NCBI RefSeq assembly: GCF_001665875.1
Contig: NZ_LZTA01000038.1
Span: 186,001 to 250,000, forward strand
DNA length: 64,000 nucleotides
Reading direction: 5' to 3'
Source of the DNA: Mycobacterium sp. 852002-40037_SCH5390672
GTDB taxonomy: Bacteria > Actinomycetota > Actinomycetes > Mycobacteriales > Mycobacteriaceae
Shown piece after piece: positions 1-8,626 of the stretch. The stretch's first letter is position 1. Each line of letters opens with the position of its first letter. The position numbers and the translations under genes were made by a program. The notes beneath the pieces were generated by a model. The model worked only from the letters and a program-made list of their open reading frames with translations. It searched no databases and was not told where the DNA came from.

Positions 1-183
1 ATGATCGCATCGGAAGCCGCGATGGACAACGCCCGCGACGCCACGCAGATCCACGGCGGATACGGCTTCATGAACGAGTATCCGGTCGCGCGTCACTACC
101 GCGACAGCAAGATCCTCGAAATCGGTGAGGGCACCACGGAGGTACAACTCATGCTCATTGCGCGATCGCTGGGGCTGTCGTGA
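1..183 (+). CDS. fadE19: Acyl-CoA dehydrogenase, C-terminal end (FadE19-like), 5' end outside window
   Basis: Only the last 60 residues are present; the ATG at position 1 is an internal Met, not a start. The segment has the typical C-terminal helix signature of acyl-CoA dehydrogenases ([20 protein letters not shown] followed by [18 protein letters not shown]), which in the family contributes to FAD binding and the tetramer interface. Family enzymes oxidise acyl-CoA to 2-enoyl-CoA and pass electrons to ETF. The stop codon overlaps the GTG of the MaoC gene (GTGA), so the two are translationally coupled. The downstream MaoC, citE and bkdABC genes point to leucine/isovaleryl-CoA breakdown; the FadE19 assignment rests on that order, which matches Rv2500c in M. 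tuberculosis. Confidence 0.85.
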   Translation: MIASEAAMDNARDATQIHGGYGFMNEYPVARHYRDSKILEIGEGTTEVQLMLIARSLGLS

Positions 184-683
184 GCGACCAAGGCGGCAAG
201 TCGGTTGTCCAGCGAGGCTTGTGGTTTGAAGAGTTCGAGATCGGCACCACCTACCTGCATCGGCCCGGCCGCACGGTCACCGAGGCCGACAACGTCTTGT
301 TCACCACGCTCACCATGAACACCCAGTCACTGCACCTTGACGCGGCCTGGGCCGCCGACCAGCCCGGCTTCCGGGGCGAGCGGCTGGTGAACTCCATGTT
401 CACCCTCTCCACCCTGGTGGGCCTTTCGGTGTCGCAATTGACGCTCGGCACCATCGTGGCCAACCTCGGTTTCTCCGAGGTGTCCTTCCCCAAGCCAGTT
501 TTCCACGGCGACACCCTGTACGCGGAAACCGTGTGCACGGCCAAGCGCGAATCGAAGAGCCGGCCCGGCGAGGGCATCGTCACCCTCGAGCACACGGGAC
601 GCAATCAACACGGCGACGTCGTTGCGCGCGCCGTGCGCACCACGCTTGTCCAAAAGCGCCCAAGCGACCAGGAGACCAAGTGA
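180..683 (+). CDS. MaoC-like (R)-specific enoyl-CoA hydratase
   Basis: 167-residue single hot-dog protein, orthologous by order and size to Rv2499c. Residues D37, N47 and H52 lie in the spacing of the hydratase-2 catalytic motif (D-x4 ... HxD), and the C-terminal half keeps the FHGDTLYAE segment typical of MaoC domains. Family members hydrate 2-enoyl-CoA. Next to a citE-type lyase, a role in hydrating itaconyl-CoA or methylglutaconyl-type intermediates is plausible; as I recall, the M. tuberculosis protein has been linked to itaconate dissimilation. GTG start overlaps the upstream stop by 4 nt, and its own stop overlaps the next GTG in the same way. The substrate is inference. Confidence 0.85.
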   Translation: MSDQGGKSVVQRGLWFEEFEIGTTYLHRPGRTVTEADNVLFTTLTMNTQSLHLDAAWAADQPGFRGERLVNSMFTLSTLVGLSVSQLTLGTIVANLGFSEVSFPKPVFHGDTLYAETVCTAKRESKSRPGEGIVTLEHTGRNQHGDVVARAVRTTLVQKRPSDQETK

Positions 684-1501
684 ACCTGCAGGCCGCCGGT
701 CCCGGATGGCTGTTCTGTCCGGCCGACCGTCCCGAGCGTTTCGCCAAGGCCGCCGCGGCCGCCGATGTGGTGATCCTCGACCTCGAGGACGGCGTGGCCG
801 AAGCGGATAAACCCGCCGCGCGCAAGGCGTTGCAGGAGACGCCGCTGGATCCCGAACGCACCGTGGTGCGGATCAACGCGGCGGACACCGCCGAATACCC
901 TCTCGATCTCGAATCCCTGGCCGCCACCGCGTACACCACGGTGATGCTGTCCAAGACGGAATCGGCCGCGCAGGTGACCGCGCTGGCGCCACGAGAGGTG
1001 ATCGCGCTGCTGGAGACGCCGCGCGGCGCGGTGTTCGCCACCGAAATCGCGGCGACACAGGGCACCGTGGCGCTGATGTGGGGCGCCGAGGATCTGGTCG
1101 CCGCGCTCGGCGGTAGCTCCAGCCGCAACGCCGACGGCACCTACCGGGACGTCGCCCATCATGTGCGGTCGACGGCCCTGCTCACGGCGTCCACCTTCGG
1201 CCGGGTTGCGCTGGACGCGGTGCATCTGGACATCCGGGATCTCGACGGCCTACGGGCCGAGGCCGAAGACGCCGTCGCGTTGGGCTTCGCCGCAACGGTG
1301 TGTATCCACCCGAGCCAGATCCCGGTGGTGCGCGAGGCGTATCGCCCCAGCGAGGAGAGATTGGACTGGGCACGCCGCGTGCTGACGGCGGCGCGCTCCG
1401 AGCGCGGAGTCTTCGCGTTCGAGGGACAGATGGTCGACTCGCCGGTGCTCAAGCACGCGCACATGACGTTGCGCAGGGCGGGTGAGACCGTCCCCGACTG
1501 A
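680..1501 (+). CDS. citE: CitE-like beta-hydroxyacyl-CoA lyase
   Basis: 273 residues from the GTG at 680, which overlaps the MaoC stop (GTGA); the reading frame stays open further upstream but this is the coupled start. TIM-barrel aldolase of the HpcH/HpaI/CitE family: LDLEDG at 33-38, CoA/substrate Arg R64, metal ligands E112 (ALLETPRG) and D138 (WGAEDL). No citD/citF genes lie nearby, so this is not citrate lyase. The orthologue Rv2498c is reported, from memory, to be a bifunctional lyase acting on (S)-citramalyl-CoA and an HMG-CoA-type leucine intermediate, which fits the surrounding leucine-degradation genes. Its length equals the M. tuberculosis protein as I recall it. Confidence 0.9.
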   Translation: MNLQAAGPGWLFCPADRPERFAKAAAAADVVILDLEDGVAEADKPAARKALQETPLDPERTVVRINAADTAEYPLDLESLAATAYTTVMLSKTESAAQVTALAPREVIALLETPRGAVFATEIAATQGTVALMWGAEDLVAALGGSSSRNADGTYRDVAHHVRSTALLTASTFGRVALDAVHLDIRDLDGLRAEAEDAVALGFAATVCIHPSQIPVVREAYRPSEERLDWARRVLTAARSERGVFAFEGQMVDSPVLKHAHMTLRRAGETVPD

Positions 1502-1743
1502 CGGCTCCCCCCAACCGTCCGTACCGGGCCCGCGCGCGCCGAAGCGCGACACGTTGCGCCGTCGTGGCAATCAACGCGGTCTCTTCTCGTTTGAGCGCAT
1601 AATGGTGAGTACGTCAGTGTCGCGGCGAGCGAAGCCTTTCGTGGAGCTGGCGATCGACTTCCGCTCGCGGTAGGTCCCGGCTGACCGTGTGCCGGGACCC
1701 GCGTGGAGCACAGGGCCACGCGGCACCCGGCGAGGGAGGCGGT
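1502..1743 (+). promoter_or_regulatory. citE-bkdA intergenic region with weak promoter and possible 23-codon upstream ORF
   Basis: 242 bp without an established gene. A CATAAT hexamer (1598-1603) resembles a -10 box; no good -35 is visible. A short frame ATG 1602 to TAG 1673 (23 codons) follows but has no clear ribosome site. The strong Shine-Dalgarno GAGGGAGG (1732-1739) belongs to bkdA. The gap breaks the run of overlapping genes, so bkdABC probably has its own transcription start. Confidence 0.3.
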
Positions 1744-2835
1744 GTGGCGCAATTGTCTTCGATGCCGATGACTGTCGATCTCGAACCGGTGCAACTCGTC
1801 GCGCCCGATGGCTCACCGACGTCCGAACACCGCTACAGCCGTGAGCTTCCCACCGAGACGCTGAGCTGGCTCTACGAGATGATGGTGGTCACCCGCGAGC
1901 TGGACGGCGAATTCGTCAACCTCAAACGCCAGGGCGAGCTGGGGTTGTTCGCGTCCTGCCGCGGTCAGGAAGCCGCTCAGGTGGGTGCCGTGGCGTGCCT
2001 GCGCAAGACGGACTGGTTGTTCCCCCAATATCGGGAACTCGGCGCGTTTTTGGTGCGCGGCATCCCGCCCGGACATGTGGGGGCCGCGTGGCGCGGAACC
2101 TGGCATGGCGGCCTGGACTTCACCAAGAAATGCTGCGCCCCGCTGTCGATTCCGATCGGCACCCAAACCCTGCACGCCGTGGGCGCCGCGATGGCTGCCC
2201 AACGCCTTGGCGAGGATTCGGTGACGGTGGCCTTCCTCGGCGACGGTGCCACCAGCGTGGGAGACGTGCACGAGGCGCTGAACTTCGCGGCCGTGTTCGC
2301 CACGCCCTGCGTGTTCTTCGTGCAGAACAACCAGTGGGCCATCTCGATGCCGATATCCAAGCAGACGGCCGCACCGTCGCTGGCGCACAAAGCGATTGGC
2401 TACGGAATGCCCGGTATCCGGGTGGACGGCAATGACGTCCTGGCCTGTTATGCGGTGACGGCCGAGGCCGCCGCCCGGGCCCGCGCCGGCGGCGGCCCGA
2501 CGTTGATCGAGGCGGTCACCTACCGCTTGGCCCCGCACACCACATCCGATGATCCGAGTCGATACCGGACGCAAGAGGAAGTCGACCACTGGGCGGCGCT
2601 GGACCCCATCGCGCGGTACCGCGGCTATCTGCAAGGCCAGGGTCTGTGGTCGCAACGGTTGGAGGAACGCGTCGCCGGCCGCGCGAAGCGGATGCGGACC
2701 GAATTGCGAGACGCCGTGTTTGACGCTCCCGATTTCGACATCGACGAGGTGTTCACCTCGGTGTACGCCGAAATCACACCCGGATTACAGGCGCAGCGAC
2801 AACAGCTGCGGGCCGAACTCGACCGAAGTGATTGA
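1744..2835 (+). CDS. bkdA: Branched-chain 2-oxoacid dehydrogenase E1 alpha subunit
   Basis: E1-alpha of the branched-chain keto acid dehydrogenase, which decarboxylates oxo-acids of Leu, Ile and Val on thiamine diphosphate and passes the acyl group to E2. The TPP motif runs from GDG at residue 166 to NN at 195-196, the expected spacing of about 30. The start is taken as GTG 1744, giving 363 residues, close to the roughly 367 of the M. tuberculosis protein; SD GAGGGAGG ends 4 nt upstream. In-frame ATGs at 1762 and 1768 are alternatives, and the frame stays open upstream to 1687. First gene of a tight bkdABC operon; E3 (Lpd) is not encoded here and in mycobacteria is shared with pyruvate dehydrogenase. 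Confidence 0.9.
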   Translation: MAQLSSMPMTVDLEPVQLVAPDGSPTSEHRYSRELPTETLSWLYEMMVVTRELDGEFVNLKRQGELGLFASCRGQEAAQVGAVACLRKTDWLFPQYRELGAFLVRGIPPGHVGAAWRGTWHGGLDFTKKCCAPLSIPIGTQTLHAVGAAMAAQRLGEDSVTVAFLGDGATSVGDVHEALNFAAVFATPCVFFVQNNQWAISMPISKQTAAPSLAHKAIGYGMPGIRVDGNDVLACYAVTAEAAARARAGGGPTLIEAVTYRLAPHTTSDDPSRYRTQEEVDHWAALDPIARYRGYLQGQGLWSQRLEERVAGRAKRMRTELRDAVFDAPDFDIDEVFTSVYAEITPGLQAQRQQLRAELDRSD

Positions 2836-2843
2836 GGGGCGCC

Positions 2844-3899
2844 ATGACTCAGCTCGCTGATCGGCCGGCCGGACACGACGAAACGCTCACCGCGGCGGTA
2901 GAAAACGTCGCACTTGGCGCGCAGTCGTTGACCATGGTGCAGGCGCTCAACCGCGCCCTGCACGACGCGATGGCCGCCGACGATCGGGTGCTCGTGTTCG
3001 GTGAGGACGTGTCGGTCGAAGGAGGGGTGTTTCGGGTAACCGAGGGACTGGCGGCGGCGTTCGGCGAGAACCGCTGCTTCGACACGCCACTCGCGGAGTC
3101 CGCCATCATCGGGATCGCGGTGGGGCTGGCGCTGCGCGGCTTCGTGCCGGTACCTGAAATTCAGTTCGACGGGTTTTCGTACCCGGCTTTCGATCAGGTG
3201 GTCAGCCACCTGGCGAAGTACCGCACTCGCACCCGCGGTCAAATCAACATGCCGGTGACCGTGCGCATTCCCTCCTTCGGGGGAATCGGTGCGGCCGAAC
3301 ATCACTCGGATTCCACCGAGTCTTACTGGGCGCACACCGCCGGCCTGAAGGTGGTGGTGCCGTCCAGCCCCGCTGACGCGTATTGGCTGCTGCGTCACGC
3401 GATCACCTGCCCGGACCCGGTCATGTACCTGGAGCCCAAGCGCCGCTACCAGGGTCGCGGGCTGGTCGACGTCACCCGACCGGAACCACCGATCGGGCGG
3501 GCGATGGTTCGCCGGCCGGGCACCGACGTGACCGTCGTGACCTACGGCAGCCTGGTCAGCACGGCGGTCGGTACCGCCGAAGATGCGCAGCGGCAACGTG
3601 GTTGGAGCCTGGAGGTCATCGATCTGCGGTCCCTGGTGCCGTTGGACTTCGATACCGTCGCCGCCTCGATCCACCGGACCGGACGCTGCGTGGTGATGCA
3701 CGAGGGGCCGCGCAGCCTGGGGTATGGAGCCGGTTTGGCCGCCCGAATTCAAGAGGAGTTGTTCTACGAGCTGGAAGCTCCGGTGTTGCGCGCGTGCGGG
3801 TTTGACACCCCCTACCCGCCGGCACGGTTGGAGAAGTGGTGGTTGCCCGGCCCCGACCGCCTACTGGATTGCGTCGAGCGCGTGTTGGAACAGCCATGA
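2844..3899 (+). CDS. bkdB: Branched-chain 2-oxoacid dehydrogenase E1 beta subunit
   Basis: 351-residue transketolase-fold E1-beta partner of BkdA. The sequence shows the conserved LVFGEDV segment near residues 50-56, [11 protein letters not shown] (which helps bind the TPP pyrimidine ring) and the C-terminal transketolase domain with VVMHEGPRS. The ATG at 2844 is preferred over the in-frame TTG at 2832 because GAGGGG (2834-2839) sits 4 nt before it, inside the end of bkdA, so translation is probably coupled. It forms the alpha2beta2 E1 heterotetramer with BkdA. Length is within a few residues of the M. tuberculosis protein. Confidence 0.92.
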   Translation: MTQLADRPAGHDETLTAAVENVALGAQSLTMVQALNRALHDAMAADDRVLVFGEDVSVEGGVFRVTEGLAAAFGENRCFDTPLAESAIIGIAVGLALRGFVPVPEIQFDGFSYPAFDQVVSHLAKYRTRTRGQINMPVTVRIPSFGGIGAAEHHSDSTESYWAHTAGLKVVVPSSPADAYWLLRHAITCPDPVMYLEPKRRYQGRGLVDVTRPEPPIGRAMVRRPGTDVTVVTYGSLVSTAVGTAEDAQRQRGWSLEVIDLRSLVPLDFDTVAASIHRTGRCVVMHEGPRSLGYGAGLAARIQEELFYELEAPVLRACGFDTPYPPARLEKWWLPGPDRLLDCVERVLEQP

Positions 3900-5065
3900 G
3901 CGACGAGCGAATCAAGTCGTTCCGGGTACCCGACCTCGGCGAGGGACTGGAAGAAGTCACGGTGACACAGTGGCACGTGGCGCTGGGTGACGACGTCGAG
4001 CTCAACCAGGTGCTGTGCACGGTGGAGACGGCCAAGGCCGAAGTGGAGATCCCCAGCCCGTACGCCGGGCGGATCGTCGAAAGGAACGGCGCCGAAGGCG
4101 ATGTGCTCAACGTGGGGACGGTGCTGCTGCAGTTCGACACGGCGCCGCTCAACGGCGAACTTCCGGCTGCCGAAACGGCGGTGCCCACGCTGGTCGGCTA
4201 TGGCGCCGACTCCGGCATCGACACCAGCCGGCGCACCACCCGTCCGCTGGCCGCCCCTCCGGTGCGCAAGCTGGCCAAAGAGCTGTCGGTTGACCTGGGG
4301 TCAGTACCCCACGACGCCGGCGCCATCATCACCCGGGCGGATGTGCTGTCGGCGGCTCGCGGGAACGGAGACGGCGCCGATGTCCGACCGGTCCTGGGTG
4401 TGCAATCCCGGATGGCGGAGAAGATGACGTTGTCGCACAAGGAGATTCCGGCGGCGAAGGTCGGTGTCGAGGTTGACTGCAGCGAGCTGCTGCGGCTCTC
4501 CGACCGGTTGCGTGCGCAGGACGAGACAATAACGCCCTTCGTGCTCATGTTGCGATTGCTGGTCATTGCATTGCGGCGCAACGAGATCCTTAACTCGACG
4601 TGGGTCGACTCGCCGCAAGGACCACAGGTGCGCGTCGACCATCGTGTGCACCTGGGCATCGCCACGGCCACCGAACGCGGATTGCTCGTCCCGGTAATCG
4701 CCGACGCCCACAGGAAGACGACCCGCGAATTAGCAAGCAGGGCAGCTGAATTGATCGCCGGTGCGCGCGGGGGTGGCCTGGGGCCGGGCGAGCTACGGGG
4801 CTCGACCTTCACCGTGACGAACTTCGGGGCGCTGGGCGCGGACGACGGTGTGCCGATTATCAACCATCCCGAAGCCGCCATCCTAGGCATCGGAGCGATC
4901 AAGCCGCGGCCCGTCGTCCGGGGTGCAGATATCGTGGTGCGCCCGACGATGTCGTTGACCTGTGTGTTCGACCATCGCATCGCCGACGGTGCGCAAGCGG
5001 CCCAATTCGTTTGCGAGCTGAAGGATTTGATCGAGTCGCCGGAAACCGCGTTGTTGGATTTGTAA
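3896..5065 (+). CDS. bkdC: Branched-chain 2-oxoacid dehydrogenase E2 (dihydrolipoyl acyltransferase)
   Basis: 389 residues; ATG 3896 overlaps the bkdB stop (ATGA). Three modules are visible: a lipoyl domain (residues about 6-80) with lipoyl-lysine K47 in [10 protein letters not shown]; a peripheral subunit-binding domain around residues 120-155 ([15 protein letters not shown]); and a C-terminal acyltransferase domain ending with the catalytic H360-x3-D364-G motif (DHRIADG). It transfers the branched acyl group from E1 to CoA. With a single lipoyl domain it resembles BkdC rather than the multi-lipoyl DlaT of mycobacterial PDH. It ends the operon and faces echA14 tail to tail. Confidence 0.93.
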   Translation: MSDERIKSFRVPDLGEGLEEVTVTQWHVALGDDVELNQVLCTVETAKAEVEIPSPYAGRIVERNGAEGDVLNVGTVLLQFDTAPLNGELPAAETAVPTLVGYGADSGIDTSRRTTRPLAAPPVRKLAKELSVDLGSVPHDAGAIITRADVLSAARGNGDGADVRPVLGVQSRMAEKMTLSHKEIPAAKVGVEVDCSELLRLSDRLRAQDETITPFVLMLRLLVIALRRNEILNSTWVDSPQGPQVRVDHRVHLGIATATERGLLVPVIADAHRKTTRELASRAAELIAGARGGGLGPGELRGSTFTVTNFGALGADDGVPIINHPEAAILGIGAIKPRPVVRGADIVVRPTMSLTCVFDHRIADGAQAAQFVCELKDLIESPETALLDL

Positions 5066-5120
5066 GTCTCGGGAAGCAAGGCCAGTTTGCTGCGACGACG
5101 CCGCATGCGTACGGAAATAC

Positions 5121-5891
5121 CTACCTGCGTTGCGCTGCGGCCAATCGCTGTGCGAATTCCGGTGATTGGATGGAATAGGACTGCGGTCCGAGCTCGGCGC
5201 GCATGGCGAGCTGGTGTTGCTCGTTGTCCAGGGCCCCTGGGCTGACGGTGGCACGCATGGTGGCCTTGGTCGCCAGCACCACTTCCCGCGGGGCCGCCGC
5301 CGGACCGGCGGCCAACTCCAGCGCCGCAGCGACCGGATCGTCGGCGACGCTCAGCGCCAAACCGTGCCGCACGGCAGCGTCGGCGTCGAAGCGCATGCCG
5401 AACAGCAGGGCCGCCCGGGCGACCTGCGGGCCAACCGCCCGCTGCAACATCCACGTCGCACCCCCGCCGGGGTGGAGGCCCAGTTTCTGGAATCGCGCAT
5501 CGAACACGGCGGCGGGTCCGGCGATGCGCACGTCGGCCGCCAGGGCCAGGTTCAGACCCGCGCCCACGGCCGCGCCGTTGACCGCGGCAATGGTGGGCAG
5601 CCGGCAACTGCCGACGGCCATGAAGCCGTCGTAAAGCTGCTGCAGGCCCGTCTCGGCCGCTCCGCCGCCCGCGGCGCCCAGGGCACTGAGATCGGCGCCC
5701 GCGCAGAACGCCTTGCCGGCCCCGGTGACCACCACTGCATGGACCTCGGGGTCGGCTTCAGCTCGCTGGACGGCCTCGCGCAGGAGACCCGACGATTCGG
5801 CGGTGATCGCGTTGCGCCGATCGGGATCGTTGACGGTGATGATCGCGACGCGGTTGGTGACGGTGAACAGGATGAGTTCGGACTGGGCCAT
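5121..5891 (-). CDS. echA14: Enoyl-CoA hydratase/isomerase family protein (EchA14-like)
   Basis: 256-residue crotonase-fold protein; start ATG 5891 chosen because GGAGGT lies 4 nt upstream, and the length equals my recollection of M. tuberculosis EchA14. An earlier in-frame GTG at 5897 overlaps that ribosome site. The oxyanion-hole regions are present (CAGADLSAL at 63-71 and the GAAVGAG loop at 106-112). Aligning by eye with rat mitochondrial hydratase, the two catalytic Glu positions (144 and 164) fall on F134 and an Ala-Leu stretch near 160-163, so ordinary hydratase chemistry is doubtful; it may be an isomerase, thioesterase or other crotonase. Convergent with bkdC. Confidence 0.85.
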   Translation of the reverse strand: MAQSELILFTVTNRVAIITVNDPDRRNAITAESSGLLREAVQRAEADPEVHAVVVTGAGKAFCAGADLSALGAAGGGAAETGLQQLYDGFMAVGSCRLPTIAAVNGAAVGAGLNLALAADVRIAGPAAVFDARFQKLGLHPGGGATWMLQRAVGPQVARAALLFGMRFDADAAVRHGLALSVADDPVAAALELAAGPAAAPREVVLATKATMRATVSPGALDNEQHQLAMRAELGPQSYSIQSPEFAQRLAAAQRR

Positions 5892-6326
5892 GGGCACCTC
5901 CGCTTCGGATAAGGCTCTGGATCCGCCAGGGCACGCCGGTTCATCGGCGGCAGCGTCACGGGCGAGGTAAGACTACTTCGCGCCCCCGGGGCGGGGTCGG
6001 CCGGTGTGAGCGTGATTAGCGGAAACCCGCAGGAAAAGGAGGCCATCCAACACTCGCGACCCTTCATATTGGCTGACCCCGCTGGCCGGACGCCATTGGC
6101 CGTGGGGGCAAGTGCCTTTGGCTCTGTTGTGCAAACGGCAGAATCTTTGCGGGGTGCGCTGTGGATATCGGAATCTACAAGTAATGCTGTATTTATCAAA
6201 ACGTTATCTGCCGCATTTAGCCTCTCCGGCCAAACCCTCGAGTCCACCTGGCAAAACGGATGGTGGGAAACCCAGCTCACCGCTGGGCCCCGGGCCCGGT
6301 TGAGCCGTTCGAATTTGCGGGATCCG
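5892..6326. other. Non-coding stretch, partly AT-richer than surroundings
   Basis: 435 bp without a convincing gene. The part from about 6060 to 6260 is visibly richer in A/T than its flanks. A 113-codon frame from GTG 6006 lacks a ribosome site, has no recognisable composition or domain, and ends inside the neighbouring gene; I do not call it. Probably decayed or acquired DNA at the edge of a variable locus. Confidence 0.4.
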
Positions 6327-6839
6327 CTACAGCTCGGGTTTCGCTAACTTCTTCGCCAGCTCATCGAGTTCGGCTTGGCGCTCACGCACCGCACACCCGC
6401 CTCGCTCCGTGAACGCGCCCTGCAGAATGGCCCTCGGCAGCGCGTCGCTACGCAACTTGGTGTTCGCATAATGGATTGCGGCATCGATCATTTCGATGTA
6501 ATGCTCCGCCTCGTGCTCTGCGCACGAGCCCTCGATGCGCTGGACTTCGTCCCAGCAAGGATAGGAAGAGTACCGGGCATCAAGTTGTTGCTGGGATACT
6601 TGCGATCCGAAGTAACAACGCCAGTCGCGACTCAACCAACCCCTTGTCTTGACTTCAACCTTGATTCGATTGCCAACGCCAGCTATGAACCTCGGCTCCC
6701 CGACGCGCACCACCGGCTGCCAGTCATTCCACGCCATATATCGCCAACCCCTCGAAGAGAAGACGCTGTAAGTAATGATCTCCCCGTAAGCGCCTTCTGC
6801 TCGTTTTGACACGCTGTTCCCAAAACGATTAAACCGCAA
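6327..6839 (-). CDS. Hypothetical protein with YraN/PD-(D/E)XK-like N-terminal pattern
   Basis: 170 residues from TTG 6839; GTG 6812 is an alternative start. No good ribosome site for either. In-frame codons continue upstream to a stop at 6903-6905 with protein-like sequence but no start codon, so the 5' end may be damaged. I do not recognise the gene. Residues 15-70 read GAYGE ... SRGWRYMAWN ... GEPRFIA ... VEVKTRGW, strikingly like the order in YraN (UPF0102) nuclease-fold proteins (GE ... G ... rN ... GEIDLIA ... FVEVKTR). The catalytic Asp position carries Arg, while the E-x-K pair is kept. The rest is charged and helical. Base composition is lower in GC than neighbours, suggesting transfer. 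Confidence 0.5.
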   Translation of the reverse strand: MRFNRFGNSVSKRAEGAYGEIITYSVFSSRGWRYMAWNDWQPVVRVGEPRFIAGVGNRIKVEVKTRGWLSRDWRCYFGSQVSQQQLDARYSSYPCWDEVQRIEGSCAEHEAEHYIEMIDAAIHYANTKLRSDALPRAILQGAFTERGGCAVRERQAELDELAKKLAKPEL

Positions 6840-7259
6840 ACTTTTGGCAGTGACTTCGACTTTTGCATGTTCGTCAAAAAGTATGGAAACGGCCCGAACG
6901 CATTACCGACGGTTCCGCGTATGGTCTTTGCGGCCTTTGACGGCGAGCGTCAAATATGGCCGTGAGCTGCGTTACTGCAACGCGGGCCGGCGCCTCGGCG
7001 AGCTGGTTGCGGGTGGCACCGGCGGGATGCTCGCCCTGATTTCGCGATTGTCAATTCGCCGCTGCGGCACCGTCTGGTAATCGTGATGCGATTTTCGAAT
7101 CCGCCAGCAGATGCGCTATCGGATTCGCGAAGGTCGTGGTGGTCAAGCCTGGCGGGCCTCGCGCAACCAAGGATCCGTCGAGGATCCGCCAAGCCCCGGT
7201 CCCCAAGCTCATGTCAGCTCGAAAGAGCATCCCACCGGCATCGACGCTAGGAGCACCTC
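6840..7259. other. Intergenic stretch with an 8-bp inverted repeat
   Basis: 420 bp with no supportable gene. It contains the inverted repeat CGAATCCG (7096-7103) / CGGATTCG (7120-7127) with a 16-nt spacer, and two GGATCCG words near 7170-7190. The ribosome site of the following small gene (AGGAG 7249-7253) lies at the right end. No transposase remnant is seen. Confidence 0.4.
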
Positions 7260-7550
7260 ATGCGGACTAAGGGCTACCGCGCTACGCGGTTCAGGACTCC
7301 GGCGTACAGGGCGTATGCGCGGACGAGCGATCAACGCCTTGGATACCTGCGGCTGATGCTGGTCTCCGTCGCGACGGCCGGGCTTATCGGCCTCGGTGTC
7401 GGTGTTGCCAGCCTCCATCAGCCGTTGGCCGGTCGGCATTGTTCCGTTCCGAATGTGACTACGCATGACGCAACCGGTCTCACCTTGTCGTGCAACCCGG
7501 CGTCGACAGGAAACCGTGAGGCCGTGTGGCAGTATGTGCCGGCCTTGTAA
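7260..7550 (+). CDS. Small exported or membrane-anchored protein with two cysteines
   Basis: 96 residues, ATG 7260 with AGGAG (7249-7253) 6 nt upstream, which supports the start. An Arg-rich N-terminus is followed by one hydrophobic segment at about residues 31-52 (LRLMLVSVATAGLIGLGVGV), then a short extracytoplasmic part with two Cys (61 and 78) and the ending WQYVPAL. Small mycobacterial secreted proteins often end in a similar Cys-x(n)-Cys-x(n)-WQYV arrangement, probably with one disulfide. I do not know its function. It lies convergent to the cutinase gene, in the variable interval between echA14 and tRNA-Arg. Confidence 0.65.
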   Translation: MRTKGYRATRFRTPAYRAYARTSDQRLGYLRLMLVSVATAGLIGLGVGVASLHQPLAGRHCSVPNVTTHDATGLTLSCNPASTGNREAVWQYVPAL

Positions 7551-7608
7551 CACCTCGATACATCAAGTGGCGCAGCGGGTTTGGGTTGAAAGAACCGAGT
7601 CGCCGGCC

Positions 7609-8292
7609 TCAGAGATGGCCGGCCACGAAAGCGGCGGCCTGACCGGGCATCCCGGACTTCTCATAGGACAGGTCGGCTGCCGAGAACATCTCGTCGTGCG
7701 ACGGCAGCGCCAGGGGCCCGCCCGAAGTGCACACCGGGTCGCCGGGTGCACACAGGTCAACGGCCTTCGCCCCATACCACGGGCTGACCACGCTTACCGG
7801 CGCCCCTAGATACCGATCCGATGGGTTCCCGAAGAGGGCCAGCGCGGCAACGTGGTCCGCCTCGTCCGCCGTAAGCGTCTGAGGAATCAGGCCCGCGATC
7901 GGTGCTTGGGCGATGGTGATCAGATCGATCACCATCGCGCCCTGGGAATATCCGCCGAGCACCAGTTTGGTGTTGGGGCAGCTCGTGACCATGGATTGAA
8001 CGTGAGCGTGCGCGTCGCCGGCGCCGGCCGATGCGGAGGGGGCGAAATCGTCGCCGGCGGGATAGTTGACCGCGTAGACCCCGAGGGATCGGCCCCCAAC
8101 TTGGGAGCGCAGCGAATCGATGAATGCCTGTCCGACCCCGCCGACGCCGGGCGGCTCGGCGGTGCCGCGGGCGAACGTCACCTCGACGTCGGGGCAGGGT
8201 GCGGCGGACGCGGAGACCGGTGGGCACAACAGCGTCGCCCAGGTTGTCACCGTCATGACAGCCAGCAAACGCGCTAATCGGCGTGCGTTCAC
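7609..8292 (-). CDS. Secreted cutinase-family esterase (Culp)
   Basis: 227 residues. An N-terminal signal peptide with Ala-rich cleavage region (SASAAP, residues 27-32) directs Sec export. The catalytic triad of the cutinase-like serine esterases is visible: S116 in GGYSQGA, D185 in CAPGDPVC and H199 in LPSHDE. Four Cys (33, 105, 181, 188) fit the two family disulfides. Family members hydrolyse short- to medium-chain esters or lipids outside the cell. The GTG start at 8292 is preceded by TAGCAT (8299-8304) with 6 nt between, suggesting a leaderless mRNA. Which numbered mycobacterial Culp it matches best cannot be decided by eye. Confidence 0.88.
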   Translation of the reverse strand: MNARRLARLLAVMTVTTWATLLCPPVSASAAPCPDVEVTFARGTAEPPGVGGVGQAFIDSLRSQVGGRSLGVYAVNYPAGDDFAPSASAGAGDAHAHVQSMVTSCPNTKLVLGGYSQGAMVIDLITIAQAPIAGLIPQTLTADEADHVAALALFGNPSDRYLGAPVSVVSPWYGAKAVDLCAPGDPVCTSGGPLALPSHDEMFSAADLSYEKSGMPGQAAAFVAGHL

Positions 8293-8298
8293 GCCCCA

Positions 8299-8304
8299 AT
8301 GCTA
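8299..8304 (-). promoter_or_regulatory. Predicted -10 box for leaderless cutinase mRNA
   Basis: TAGCAT on the minus strand fits the mycobacterial -10 consensus TANNNT and ends 6 nt before the GTG at 8292, placing the transcription start at or beside the initiation codon. No Shine-Dalgarno sequence is present. No convincing -35 is seen. Confidence 0.5.
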
Positions 8305-8367
8305 GTTGACAATCTGTCGAATAAGGCCGCACTCGGGCTACGCGGGCGACTGATCAGGTCGGGCGGT

Positions 8368-8440
8368 GCCCCCGGCACGACTCGAACGTGCGACCTAGGG
8401 ATTAGAAGGCCCTTGCTCTATCCACCTGAGCTACGGAGGC
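8368..8440 (-). tRNA. tRNA-Arg (anticodon TCT)
   Basis: 73-nt cloverleaf on the minus strand. The acceptor stem pairs GCCTCCG with CGGGGGC (one G-U), the D-arm uses GCTC/GAGC, the T-arm GCACG-TTCGAGT-CGTGC. The anticodon loop CTTCTAA gives anticodon TCT, reading AGA/AGG codons. The anticodon stem has one C-T mismatch next to the loop. CCA is not encoded. It marks the right edge of the variable interval, a common integration site type, but I saw no duplicated 3' end of the tRNA within the window. Confidence 0.95.
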
Positions 8441-8626
8441 AATGTGCAGGTCAGTGTATCCAACGGCACCCGCCGATCCGATTCCCCGCCGCCACGCGCG
8501 TGAAAACCGTTCCCGCGCCGCATTTATCGGTTATCGTTGGGACCCTCGACACACGTACAACATCGGCTGGCAATCGGCCGTTAACCGCAACGAGGCGTGT
8601 GCATAACGTCGAGGGGTGACGTTGCA

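Noticed and set aside
680-1501. Citrate lyase beta subunit function for citE
   Set aside because: No citD, citF or citC genes nearby, and the neighbours are leucine-catabolic; a stand-alone CitE-like acyl-CoA lyase fits better.
6006-6347. 113-codon plus-strand frame from GTG 6006
   Set aside because: No ribosome site, no leaderless -10, no protein-like hydrophobic or domain pattern, and it overlaps the end of the hypothetical gene at 6327.
6683-6877. 64-codon minus-strand frame beginning MTNMQKSKSL
   Set aside because: Overlaps the better 170-residue frame on the same strand and becomes low-complexity; kept only as a reason to suspect a damaged 5' end.
8368-8440. tRNA-Arg as a prophage or island attachment site
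   Set aside because: No duplicated tRNA 3' end, integrase or phage gene was found in the window.
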